Origin: Candidatus Babeliales bacterium
GTDB taxonomy: Bacteria; Babelota; Babeliae; Babelales; JACPOV01
Length of the DNA stretch: 64,000 nt
Assembly: GCA_036260945.1 (NCBI GenBank)
Contig: DATALT010000002.1
Coordinates: 995,636-1,059,635, forward strand
Reading direction: 5' to 3'
Positions 27,474-36,356 of the stretch are shown piece after piece; the stretch's first letter is position 1, and each line of letters starts with the position of its first letter. The notes under the pieces were generated by a model that did no database searches, was not told where the DNA came from, and was given only the letters and a program-made list of their open reading frames with translations. Made by a program: the position numbers and the translations under genes.

Positions 27474-30218
27474 TTAGCGATTGCAAAGAAAGAGAATTAT
27501 TGAGTCGACATTTTTTTGCCAACTATAGTTCAAGATTGCTTTATCGCGGCTGTTTTTGTTGATCATTTGAATCTCAGTGAAAGATGCTGTTGCGAGTATA
27601 ATAGCTGCATCAATAAAGCCACTTAGATTTTTTGGATCAACTAAGATGCCAAGTTTGTTTTCTAATTCTAGTTTGGTGCCTGGCTGGGGATTGATTAATG
27701 AAGGATTCATGAGCTCTGTTATTTGCTCAAGATTTGAAGCGATGATTGGTTTGCCCATGCTCAGATATTCAAACATTTTAGTGGGTGAGCCAAAAAAACG
27801 AGTTCCATCGGGCATTTGTTGCGTGGGGCATAAGAATGCATCACAGGCTGCTAGATATTCTCTCGCAATCTGCGCATTTACTAGTCCTGTCAGTGTAACA
27901 TTGCTCGAACTACTTGTTCGTTTAATTTCATTTTCGATGTAAGGCTTAAGAATTCCGTCACCAATCAATAAAAAATGAGCGCGAGGTATTTTTTTTATTA
28001 CATCTGGAATCATATCAGCGATTGTTTCTATTCCATGCCAAAAAGAAAAGGTGCCCACAAACCCAAAAACGAATCTATCTTCAATAGAGAGCTCGCTGCG
28101 AATTTGGTTCCGTTTGTCTATTAATTTTTCGGGGTCGTAAAGATTTGCATCAACGCCGTTAGGATTTACCAGTATTTTCGCTGAATCAAATCCTTTTATT
28201 ACGAGATCATCTTTAAGCGCTTGAGAAACAACAACAATAGTTTGTGCATATTCCAAGTTTATTTCTTCAATTAACCTCGCTAGCCAGTTAAACTTGAACC
28301 AATTTTTGGGTGCAAGTTGATCAAACTGCCATACTTCCGAACTGTTGTATTCTAAAATTAATGGTATTTTATACCGCACGCTAAGTAGCACCCCAGTTGC
28401 GTTTAGCAAACTGTAGCGCTGATAAATAAGATCAAAAGAATTTTTTTTAAAGTAAAGTCTTAATGATCTCGCAAAGAAAAATGTTGAAAAAAATGATTCG
28501 AGCCGCCAGCGTAAATAATTTAATTTCCATCTCAAAAAAATAAATATTCGTGAAACTTTTAGGCGAATAAAGTCGTTAGAATATTTTTCTTGGAGAATGG
28601 TCGGCATAGCACATGAAGCTATGATTACTTTGGTTCCGCGATTTTTAAATCCATCAATGACGCCGAGCGTGTGTGTGACTGAGCCACCAGCAGTAAGCTC
28701 TTCTGCGCAGATATCGGTTCGCAGATAAAGGAGGCTTTCCAATGGCTTGTTATTGTAATTTTTCATTGGTGGGCAAATATATTTTAAATTTTTTATAACT
28801 AATCGGCGCATAAATTTGCCAAGTTTTTTTTGCTCTAGCTGAGTGATAATGTTCGTAGTAAAAATAAGGATAGGCCATAGGAGACCAACGCCAAAAAAGA
28901 TAAATAAAAAGTTAAGTCTATATGATATGCAGAGGTGCGCTACGGCAATGCAGATGCCAAATACACTTAATATTTTGGTGACGGAAAATAACGAAAATGA
29001 AAGGGGGTATAAAGCATTGCTTATTTTATGGCTAATTGCGCCGTAGATGATAAATGAAGTGCTATTTGCTAGAAAAATTCCCCATAGTCCGTGCCAGGAG
29101 GTGAAATAAAGAAACAAGGCCTGAAGGGGGACAATTATTGCGCCTATGAGAGGAATATAATTTGTGCGCGTTGCTAATGCAAACCCTGCCTGCAAAACGC
29201 GTGCTATTTCAAGGCAAACAAGTGGTATGAAAAAACTGGGCAGATAGGCGGTTAAAAAATTGTATTTCACAGGGAAAAAATACATAATGCCTGCATATGA
29301 CCCGATCATTGCATACAGCCCAACCGTCGCAATAGCAATACAAAACGAGCGCATGAGTTGAGCGATGAGAAGTTGGCCGTCCCTTTCCTTTTGCGCATTA
29401 AAAATGAGAAGTGGCCACGTATCCATTATCGCAATCGCAACAAACTGAAAAAGTGCACCGAACCTCCAGAGCAGCGCATACGTTCCAAGGGCCTCATAAC
29501 CCTGATTTTGCTGTATAAACCAGCGATCAATACTTAAGAAGCTTGTATATAAAAAACTATAGATGAGCAATGGCAAACTGTAGGTAATTTGTTGCTTAAA
29601 AATTTCGTACGAATAGGCGCGATGGCGGATCCAGATTCGGATGAAGAGAGGCAAAAAAATAATAAAAGAAAATACGTTTGCATACCAAAGCGCCCTTAAT
29701 CGATAGCCCGCGGCAACGCCGAGAAGTGTTAGCATGGTTGCAATAATATTCTGTCCGCAAAATAGAACCAAGTACCACACTACTTTTTCGTGCATACGGA
29801 TATATGCCAGCACCATCGAAAAAAGGGTAAAAAATGCGATGCTAGTGCTTATGATCACTATATATTCGGCACGCGCAGGTGCCACGTTGCCGTAGTAAAG
29901 TATTAATGCAGTAAATATTGTGGCACATGCGCCTAAAAAACTGGCTAAGAAACTATTGCCAATCGCTTGCATTTGTTTAAGGGAATTATCTTTGTAGAGC
30001 AAAAAAAAGCGAATCATGCCGGTTGCAGCATATGAAGAAAGTAAGAGTGTTCCGTAAGAAAAAAGCATCTGATAAAATTCCCAAATGCCGAATTCTTCCA
30101 ATGAGATTTGAGATAAGAGATATGGTAAAAATAAAAAGTTTAGGGCTCGCACTATTGCGGAGCTTAACCCAAAGAAAAATGAATTATATGACCCTCGTTT
30201 TAGATAGTCCATGAGCAT
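27474..30218 (-). CDS. Flippase (Wzx/MATE-like) fused to a family 4 glycosyltransferase
   Basis: 914 residues from the ATG at 30218, which has GGGAGAG upstream; an in-frame TTG at 30251 is less likely. Residues 1-480 contain about twelve to fourteen membrane segments typical of polysaccharide flippases (RFFLLYKD, SIDRWFIQQ, ALLWRFGALFQF). From about 495 on it is a complete GT4 enzyme, homologous to the gene at 7966 (LLYLRTDI, GGSVTHTLGVI, YQRYSLLNATG, VGTFSFWHG, SPTKMFEYLSMGKPIIAS). The junction is continuous with no stop. An ATG at 28766 could allow separate translation of the GT half, but I see no good ribosome site. It would couple sugar addition to lipid-linked glycan export. Confidence 0.85.
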   Translation of the reverse strand: MLMDYLKRGSYNSFFFGLSSAIVRALNFLFLPYLLSQISLEEFGIWEFYQMLFSYGTLLLSSYAATGMIRFFLLYKDNSLKQMQAIGNSFLASFLGACATIFTALILYYGNVAPARAEYIVIISTSIAFFTLFSMVLAYIRMHEKVVWYLVLFCGQNIIATMLTLLGVAAGYRLRALWYANVFSFIIFLPLFIRIWIRHRAYSYEIFKQQITYSLPLLIYSFLYTSFLSIDRWFIQQNQGYEALGTYALLWRFGALFQFVAIAIMDTWPLLIFNAQKERDGQLLIAQLMRSFCIAIATVGLYAMIGSYAGIMYFFPVKYNFLTAYLPSFFIPLVCLEIARVLQAGFALATRTNYIPLIGAIIVPLQALFLYFTSWHGLWGIFLANSTSFIIYGAISHKISNALYPLSFSLFSVTKILSVFGICIAVAHLCISYRLNFLFIFFGVGLLWPILIFTTNIITQLEQKKLGKFMRRLVIKNLKYICPPMKNYNNKPLESLLYLRTDICAEELTAGGSVTHTLGVIDGFKNRGTKVIIASCAMPTILQEKYSNDFIRLKVSRIFIFLRWKLNYLRWRLESFFSTFFFARSLRLYFKKNSFDLIYQRYSLLNATGVLLSVRYKIPLILEYNSSEVWQFDQLAPKNWFKFNWLARLIEEINLEYAQTIVVVSQALKDDLVIKGFDSAKILVNPNGVDANLYDPEKLIDKRNQIRSELSIEDRFVFGFVGTFSFWHGIETIADMIPDVIKKIPRAHFLLIGDGILKPYIENEIKRTSSSSNVTLTGLVNAQIAREYLAACDAFLCPTQQMPDGTRFFGSPTKMFEYLSMGKPIIASNLEQITELMNPSLINPQPGTKLELENKLGILVDPKNLSGFIDAAIILATASFTEIQMINKNSRDKAILNYSWQKNVDSIILFLCNR

Positions 30219-30362
30219 GGCTATTACTCTCCCAACTTTTTTTGTGATCAAAGAGAAGAAACTATTAATGTTGAACTTACGAAGTTACTAAAATGCTTTT
30301 TGTGTCTATTTATTTTGTAAATAGTATAGTCTTTTTTTAAATCTATGAAAAAAGGAAGAATT

Positions 30363-31523
30363 ATGAATCTCATGGGCACGAGGCTTACTCACCTTGCAGC
30401 AACAATGGCCGGATACCTAAAGACAGGTATTCCTCTAATAGAGTGGGATGGCTCAAGGCTCTTGTTGACAAATACCGGGGATGATATTGGGGTTTATATT
30501 ATCATTCCTAAGCTTGCTTATTTTTTTCATTTATCTCTTGAGCGCGCAATAACGATTTTCTTTTCGTCGCTTCTGATTTTGCCAATGATAATCTCAATAA
30601 TCTTTTTTTGCATCGCTTATAAAAAGATTTCGCAGCGAATAGTTTCAATAAGCTGCGTAATTCTCTTGACTCGCTTTGCATATGCCATTGGAGATGTGTA
30701 TTTGAGTTTTAGTGCGGCTGCGCTCATTTTAATTCCATGGTCTTTAATAATTTGCGAATTAAAAAGTTTGAAATGGAGCATTTTCTTTGGAGTCTTTTCT
30801 GGCATCAGTGTAAGCTTTTTTCATTACATTCGTTCATTCTCTGGAGTTGGGGCGTTGTTGTGCATTTTTACTTTTATGATGGGCTCCAGAACGCACTCAA
30901 AAATGAGCAAAGCCTATTTTGTATTGGCGCTTGCAGCTGGGCTTTTTGTTCCTCATTTATATTTTAATGCTCAATATAAAAAAGCTAAAGAGTATGCGAG
31001 AGCTGAATTAGGTGAGTCTTGCTCTATAGAATCGAACCATGTTTTTTGGCATCCACTGTATTTGGGTTTTGGATTTCTAAATTTCAAAAATTCCAAAAAT
31101 ATCCGCTATGACGATGCTGTTGGGCTGCAAACAGCGCTAGCGGTTAATCCCAATGTTGTATATTGTTCGAAGGAATACGAAGAGATTTTGAAAAATGAGG
31201 TGCTATTAATAGCTAAAAACGATTGGGTTTTTTTAATCTTAACTCTTTTTGCAAAACTCGGAATTTTGATTTTTTATTTACTTAAATTTGCAAATATTGG
31301 TTTATTAGCAGCATTTGTTTGTAGAAAGCCATGGTCTATCGATGGTGGATTTTTTTTGGCATTGTGTTGGAACTCGATATTTTCTCTTCTAGCGATTCCT
31401 TTACATGAATATGCACTTGGTTTTATTTCGTGCGCAACTTTGTGGGGGATTGTTAGTATCAATAATATGCTTTCAGCACTTCCTCGCTTCAGCTTTCAAC
31501 AAAAAAAATGCTTTAATGTTTGA
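30363..31523 (+). CDS. Polytopic membrane protein, putative GT-C-like, copy 3 of 3
   Basis: 386 residues from ATG 30363, with AAGGAAG upstream; an ATG at 30345 would add six residues. It has the conserved blocks of the 19347 and 20587 proteins: GYLKTGIPLIEWDG, DDIGVYIIIPKLAYF and HPLYLGFGFLNF. About nine membrane segments. It lies about ten kilobases from the other two copies and is divergent from the flippase fusion. Function unknown; see copy 1. Confidence 0.73.
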   Translation: MNLMGTRLTHLAATMAGYLKTGIPLIEWDGSRLLLTNTGDDIGVYIIIPKLAYFFHLSLERAITIFFSSLLILPMIISIIFFCIAYKKISQRIVSISCVILLTRFAYAIGDVYLSFSAAALILIPWSLIICELKSLKWSIFFGVFSGISVSFFHYIRSFSGVGALLCIFTFMMGSRTHSKMSKAYFVLALAAGLFVPHLYFNAQYKKAKEYARAELGESCSIESNHVFWHPLYLGFGFLNFKNSKNIRYDDAVGLQTALAVNPNVVYCSKEYEEILKNEVLLIAKNDWVFLILTLFAKLGILIFYLLKFANIGLLAAFVCRKPWSIDGGFFLALCWNSIFSLLAIPLHEYALGFISCATLWGIVSINNMLSALPRFSFQQKKCFNV

Positions 31524-31561
31524 TGTTCTAAATTAAATATGTTTTCATAAAAGGAGAAAAA

Positions 31562-32719
31562 ATGAGGATCATTTCTTACTTGATAATGTTTTATATTTTA
31601 ATGAATTCGGTAAGTGCTTTTTCTAATTATCAAAATAACTTTGAATTATTTGAAAATAAAACCATCCTAATTTTAGGAGGTACTGGATATCTAGGCAGAG
31701 CGATAGCCACTGAAATTTTGCAATATAATCCTGCAAAAATAATTATTTTTAGCAGGGATGAAGTAAAGCATTTTAATTTGGAAAAATGCTTTCATAAGAA
31801 TTCTAAAATTCAAAGCATTCTTGGGGATATTAGAGATTATTACGCCTTGTTAAGTGCAATGGTTGGCGTCAATATAGTTTTTCATGTGGCTGCACTTAAA
31901 AGAATGGATTCTTTGGAGTCAAATGTTGAAGAAGCGATTAAAACTAATATTTTGGCGTCAATCAACGTTTTTAGGGCATGTGTAGAATCCAACGTTGAAA
32001 AAGCCTTGTTTATTTCGACAGATAAAGCCTGCTTGCCAATTAACGCTTATGGGGCATGCAAGTTTGTGAGTGAAAAGCTTTTTACAAATTATGATTCAAG
32101 CAAAATTAGCACAAAATTTATGGTGGTACGTTTTGGAAATATTTTAGAAAGTACTGGGTCGGTGATTCCTATATTTTCTGAAAAGATAAAACTAGGAGAA
32201 GAAATTCCCTTAACCAGTGATCAAATGACTCGTTTTATAATAAATAAAAAAGAAGCCGTTAGTTTAATCTTTGATGCAATACGGTATGGGAATGGTGGGG
32301 AAATTTTTGTTAAGAGACTTCCAGCTATGAAAATTACAGATTTAGTTGACGTGCTCAAGATGCATTTTAATAGTGATAATAGTGTTAGGGTTATTGGCTT
32401 AAGGCCAGGTGAAAAAATTCATGAGCGTTTGATTAGTGAATCGGAAATGCAAAGAGCTATACAATTTAATGACGATTTGTTTATAATACGCCCAACGGTA
32501 GTAAATCTATTTTGCTCAGCCGAAAATATACCCAGTTATATGAAGGAAGCAAAAGATATACAGAATATTAGTTGGCGCGAGTATAGCTCAGACTTGGAAC
32601 CGATATCCAAAGATGAATTAGCGAGCATTATTAACAAGCTTTCGATACTGGAATTAAAAGGAAACGAGTATGAAAAAAATAACAGTCCTGGGCATGATTA
32701 TTTTTGTCATAACTTTTGA
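31562..32719 (+). CDS. Secreted SDR-type UDP-sugar 4,6-dehydratase-like enzyme (PseB/FlaA1/CapD-like)
   Basis: 385 residues, AAAGGAG upstream. Residues 1-20 form a signal peptide ending SVSAF. A Rossmann motif follows at 38-46 (LGGTGYLGR), with VAALKRMDSLE, the STDKA block at 152-156, Y163-x3-K167 (the catalytic YxxxK, in AYGACK) and VRFGNILESTGSVIP. This combination marks the UDP-GlcNAc 4,6-dehydratase (PseB/CapD) branch of NAD-dependent epimerases/dehydratases. The first step of deoxy-amino-sugar synthesis is the usual role. An intact active site together with a signal peptide is unusual. It overlaps the next gene by 50 bases. Confidence 0.84.
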   Translation: MRIISYLIMFYILMNSVSAFSNYQNNFELFENKTILILGGTGYLGRAIATEILQYNPAKIIIFSRDEVKHFNLEKCFHKNSKIQSILGDIRDYYALLSAMVGVNIVFHVAALKRMDSLESNVEEAIKTNILASINVFRACVESNVEKALFISTDKACLPINAYGACKFVSEKLFTNYDSSKISTKFMVVRFGNILESTGSVIPIFSEKIKLGEEIPLTSDQMTRFIINKKEAVSLIFDAIRYGNGGEIFVKRLPAMKITDLVDVLKMHFNSDNSVRVIGLRPGEKIHERLISESEMQRAIQFNDDLFIIRPTVVNLFCSAENIPSYMKEAKDIQNISWREYSSDLEPISKDELASIINKLSILELKGNEYEKNNSPGHDYFCHNF

Positions 32720-33770
32720 GGTTTTCTCTCTAACGGCGAAAAATTTAGTCTATGTTTATAAGAATGACAGCTCTTTCGAAAGAATAGTGACTGAAGCTTT
32801 TGATAAATTGAATATAGAATACAAAATTGTTGATGCTGTAAAAGAAGAAAGCGCGCTCTATATACTTTTTGATGTTTTGGATTGGGATGAAAAGAATCTC
32901 CCAAAGTATTTTATTGCCTATCAATCATTCAATCTTAGTAGCAATATTTTGACCGAGAGTTATCTAAGTAAATTGAGGCGCGCGATTGTCGTGTGGGATT
33001 ATAGCCGAGAAAATATAGATCAGTATAAATCGAAATTATTTAATTATTTTTATTTTCCCTCAGATTATGAATTCATCGACCCAATATGTCTGGTATGTAA
33101 GCTGCCAATTGAGGCATTAAAAACTTACCGCGATTTGCTGATGTATAGCAATAGCAATAACACCGATATATCAAGCCATCTCCCCACGCTTTTTTATTAT
33201 GGATTAGTTCAAAATCCGAAAATTATAGTAGAAGCAGGAGTGAGGGGTGGAGAATCGACTATTCCCTTGCGAAAGGCCCAAAGTTTTTGCGGTTCGCAAC
33301 TCATAGGCATAGACATTTCGCCATATGCAGGCAATGCATACCAAGGCTTAGCTAATAGTGCCTTTGTTTGTATGGACGATTTGCTATTTCCTGAATACTA
33401 TAAAAATAAATTTGGAAATCAAAAAATAGACCTGGTTTTTATTGATACATCCCACCTTTATGAACACACTTTGGCTGAAATAAAAGCGTTCGTCCCGCTT
33501 TTAAGTGTAAATGGATTATTGGCTTTTCACGATTCAAACGTTACCCCTATAGAGGGCCACTCATGGATCACGATTAGTAATGTTGTGTGCTCGACCGGAC
33601 CTGGAAATACGCGGGGAGTTACTGAAGCTCTCCAAGAATATCTAGGGATGCAGTTTGATGAAAGCTGTTATCTAAATTTTCATGCAACCTCCGTTGATGG
33701 GAATGCATGGCATGTAATCCATTATCCTTTCTGCAATGGGTTTACTATTTTAAAAAAAGAAAATAAGTAG
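32670..33770 (+). CDS. Secreted CmcI/Methyltransf_24-like SAM methyltransferase with extra N-terminal domain
   Basis: 366 residues, ATG with AAGGAA upstream, inside the end of the dehydratase gene. Signal peptide about 1-22. Residues 25-165 form a domain I do not recognise. From about 185 on there is a methyltransferase core: IIVEAGVRGGESTIPL (motif I), LIGIDISPY, IDLVFIDTSHLYEHTLAEI and GLLAFHDSN, the pattern of CmcI/rhamnosyl O-methyltransferase-type enzymes. The overlap with the 4,6-dehydratase gene and the following sugar epimerase/reductase gene suggests O-methylation of a deoxysugar (inference). Confidence 0.8.
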   Translation: MKKITVLGMIIFVITFEVFSLTAKNLVYVYKNDSSFERIVTEAFDKLNIEYKIVDAVKEESALYILFDVLDWDEKNLPKYFIAYQSFNLSSNILTESYLSKLRRAIVVWDYSRENIDQYKSKLFNYFYFPSDYEFIDPICLVCKLPIEALKTYRDLLMYSNSNNTDISSHLPTLFYYGLVQNPKIIVEAGVRGGESTIPLRKAQSFCGSQLIGIDISPYAGNAYQGLANSAFVCMDDLLFPEYYKNKFGNQKIDLVFIDTSHLYEHTLAEIKAFVPLLSVNGLLAFHDSNVTPIEGHSWITISNVVCSTGPGNTRGVTEALQEYLGMQFDESCYLNFHATSVDGNAWHVIHYPFCNGFTILKKENK

Positions 33771-33778
33771 GAGATTCA

Positions 33779-34687
33779 ATGAATAAAAAAATACTCTGTG
33801 TCCTCTTTTTATTTTTTTTTAATGAAGCTATTCCTGGGGCTAAAAGAGTTTTGGTTTTCGGAGGCACTGGTTGGATAGGTGGAAAGATTGTTCGAGCCTT
33901 AAAAAGTGCAGGCCACAACCCAATTATTGCAACTAGCCGTCTTGAAAATAGGCACGAGATAATTAATGAAATATCAAAAACGTCGCCTGATTATATTATT
34001 AACGCGGCAGGTCTCACTGGGAAACCAAATGTCGATTGGTGCGAAGATCATAGACCAGAAACTATACGGACGAATGTAATTGGAACTCTTAATTTAGCAG
34101 ATGTTGCATATCTGCACGATTTACATATGACAAACATTAGTACAGGTTGTATCTATGAATATGATAAAGAACACCCGATGAAAAGTGGTAAAGGATTTAC
34201 AGAAGAAGAAGAACCAAATTTTACTGGATCTTTTTATTCACGAAGCAAGATTTTTCTGGAAAAGCTAATTTTGGAATATCCAAATGTTTTAAACTTACGA
34301 GTAAAAATGCCCATTTCACTAGAACTGGACAAGGGATTCGTAGGTAAAATTACTAAATATAAAAAACTTATAAATATTCCTAATTCTATATCGATATTAG
34401 AGGACCTCGTGCCATTGGTTATTGATATGACATTCCGGCAAATCAAAGGAAATTATAATTTCGTAAATCCTGGAACTTTGTCTCACAACGAGGTACTTGA
34501 ATTATATAAGCGGTTTATCGATCCAAATCATGCCTACGAAAACTTTTCAATAGAAGAGCAGAATCAGATATTGAAAGCTCGTCGAGCGAATGCTGAACTG
34601 AGTCCAAATAAATTATTGAAAGTTTATCCAGAAATTCCCACGGCCAGACAATCATTAGAGCGGCTGTTTCAATCAATTAAACAATGA
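33779..34687 (+). CDS. Secreted UDP-4-keto-6-deoxyglucose 3,5-epimerase/4-reductase-like enzyme (plant/giant-virus UER type)
   Basis: 302 residues. Signal peptide 1-20, then KRVLVFGGTGWIGGK (Rossmann motif 27-34), INAAGLTGKPNVDWCED, STGCIYEYD, GFTEEEEPNFTGSFYSRSK (Y153-x3-K157) and LRVKMPIS. These blocks match, from memory, the bifunctional epimerase/reductase of plant UDP-rhamnose synthesis (NRS/ER, RHM C-terminal half) and its giant-virus homologs better than bacterial RmlD. UDP-4-keto-6-deoxyglucose would become UDP-L-rhamnose using NADPH. The C-terminal FVNPGTLSHNEVLELYKRFI also fits. An export signal on it is odd. Nine bases follow the previous stop. Confidence 0.82.
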   Translation: MNKKILCVLFLFFFNEAIPGAKRVLVFGGTGWIGGKIVRALKSAGHNPIIATSRLENRHEIINEISKTSPDYIINAAGLTGKPNVDWCEDHRPETIRTNVIGTLNLADVAYLHDLHMTNISTGCIYEYDKEHPMKSGKGFTEEEEPNFTGSFYSRSKIFLEKLILEYPNVLNLRVKMPISLELDKGFVGKITKYKKLINIPNSISILEDLVPLVIDMTFRQIKGNYNFVNPGTLSHNEVLELYKRFIDPNHAYENFSIEEQNQILKARRANAELSPNKLLKVYPEIPTARQSLERLFQSIKQ

Positions 34688-34703
34688 ATGAACAGGAATA
34701 AAG

Positions 34704-35411
34704 GTGAGAATAACAAGTCATGTAGTTTTTTTTATAATATCAATATTATTTTTTCAACATATAGAGACTTGCCAAGTTAAAATTTTATTAACCGCTGCTT
34801 TGGCTGCTACTCATTATGAGATCCGAAAAGAACAATACATTGAGTCTCTCGTTCGACTCTCAGCGCTAGGTTATAAAGATGTATATGTAGTTGAGGCATT
34901 AATGAAAAATGGACCGACTTTTTTAGATAACTATTCAAAAAATATATTTTATTCCCAAAAAAATAATTCCTCATGGATTTATCCAGGCGCAAATGAGGGC
35001 ATTACTATGCTTGATGCGCTTAATCATTTTAATTTTGATCCAGATGATATGATAATAAAAATGACCGGCCGTTATTATTTGATAACGGATTCATTTTTTA
35101 AGCTTGTACAGAATAATATCGAGAAATATGATGTTTTTGTAAAACCTAATTTGCACACCCCGGGTGACATTGCAACAGCTTGTTTTGCTATGCGGTGCAG
35201 GGATTTGAAGGAGATGCTTGACTCGTTTGATTTTAACTGGGTAGGTACATCATATTTTAGTATTGAACTTCTTGTTGGGCGGTATATTGCATTGAAAAGC
35301 AATGAAGGAAAGTTGCGAGTTTTATACGTAGATAAGCTGGATGTAAAAGCTAATATCTACGGTGGCTCACATAGACCCGATATCTCGTCAGATTGGATTT
35401 GGATTTTATAA
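34704..35411 (+). CDS. Secreted glycosyltransferase-like protein, paralog of 12587
   Basis: 235 residues, GTG start, 16 bases after the epimerase/reductase stop. Signal peptide about 1-22 (HIETC). It shares LLTAALA, EALMKNGPTFLDNYSKN, NEGITMLDAL, FDPDDMIIKMTGRYYL and LRVLYVDKLDV with the 12587 protein. The K-(M/L)-T-G-R block resembles capsule-type GT-A enzymes, but no DXD is obvious apart from DPDD. As the last gene of a four-gene run (dehydratase, methyltransferase, epimerase/reductase, this), it is a candidate transferase for the sugar made there (inference). Confidence 0.68.
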   Translation: MRITSHVVFFIISILFFQHIETCQVKILLTAALAATHYEIRKEQYIESLVRLSALGYKDVYVVEALMKNGPTFLDNYSKNIFYSQKNNSSWIYPGANEGITMLDALNHFNFDPDDMIIKMTGRYYLITDSFFKLVQNNIEKYDVFVKPNLHTPGDIATACFAMRCRDLKEMLDSFDFNWVGTSYFSIELLVGRYIALKSNEGKLRVLYVDKLDVKANIYGGSHRPDISSDWIWIL

Positions 35412-35443
35412 TATACGTGTAGCGTTTTTTTCAGGTCGCTTAC

Positions 35444-36356
35444 TTAATTAGATGCGCGTTTCTTTTTTTTGCGCGAACAAGAAGATGCCAGCCAAGTTCC
35501 GATTCGAGCAGCAAAAAGATCGTCAGAGACGTTCTTGAAACATTCCTCTTTTTCGTATTGATACTTTACATATTGAGGTATATTCCAGAGAAAAATGTGC
35601 GCTTTTCTCATCTCTAAGATAGTAAAATCGCTTAAGAGCTTTCTCGCTCCTTCAAGGGTATAGGAATAGGTTATTGGGCAACCGGTTTGCGCTTCACAGT
35701 ATGCCGAGATCAGTTCATCAAGATTACTGAAATCCCAAAGCCCTGTTTCTCTCATTAAATAAAAGAGTTTATAGCTAATTTTTTAATAGACCATCATTCG
35801 TAATTCGCCATCATCTTTCAGCATGGGATTACATGGCGCTAAAATTTTTTCAGGATGCGGCGAATGATGGATAACGCCAAACGACCAAATAAGATGAAAC
35901 TTTTCTTCATCTTTCAAAAGAATATCGAGATCTTAGGCACTTCCTAAAATGAAATTGGCCGTTAACCCATACACCTCGAATCTTTTTTTTGCGAGCTCTA
36001 AACTTTCATTTGATAATTCGATGATGGTCAACTGTGCCCCATTTGCGAAATTGATTGCTTCGGTTCCAATTTCACATCCGATTTCTAAAACTCGTTTTCC
36101 GCTCCACAATCCAAACTCAGCAAAACCTGGAATATGGGGCTCCACAAAATATTTTCTTGCTTCAACCTCATCAAAATATTCACGGGTTCCTGGCGTTGTG
36201 GAATAGGCGAACGTTGCACGGGCGCGTATTCCACAACGCACGAACATCTTCAATTGATACCATAGTAAAGTCTTTGGCAACTAAGGAGAATGAAATGGTT
36301 GAGAGTGCGATTAACCACATAGATTTATTTTGACGTATCATTTTAAATGCTTTCAT
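35444..36356 (-). pseudogene. Decayed secreted SAM methyltransferase gene (two in-frame stops and a frameshift)
   Basis: Reading the minus strand, a signal peptide ([17 protein letters not shown]) and WNTRPCNVR lie in one frame. [19 protein letters not shown] and motif I ([17 protein letters not shown]) continue in another, so a frameshift falls around 36190-36215. In the second frame the sequence runs FILGSA, stop (TAA near 35935), DLDILLKDEEKFHLIWSFG, VIHHSPHPEKI, RMMVY, stop (TAA near 35787), KISYKLFYLMRETGLW and on to the end at 35444. Homology is continuous across both stops, so this is one disabled gene rather than three small ones. It belongs to the same subfamily as the intact 14174 gene. 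Confidence 0.85.

Noticed and set aside
35444..35755. Separate 103-residue gene
   Set aside because: Its sequence continues without a frame change from upstream methyltransferase homology across a TAA; it is the 3' part of a pseudogene.
35933..36280. Separate 115-residue methyltransferase gene
   Set aside because: It holds only motif I and ends at an in-frame TAA followed by the rest of the same domain; part of the same pseudogene.
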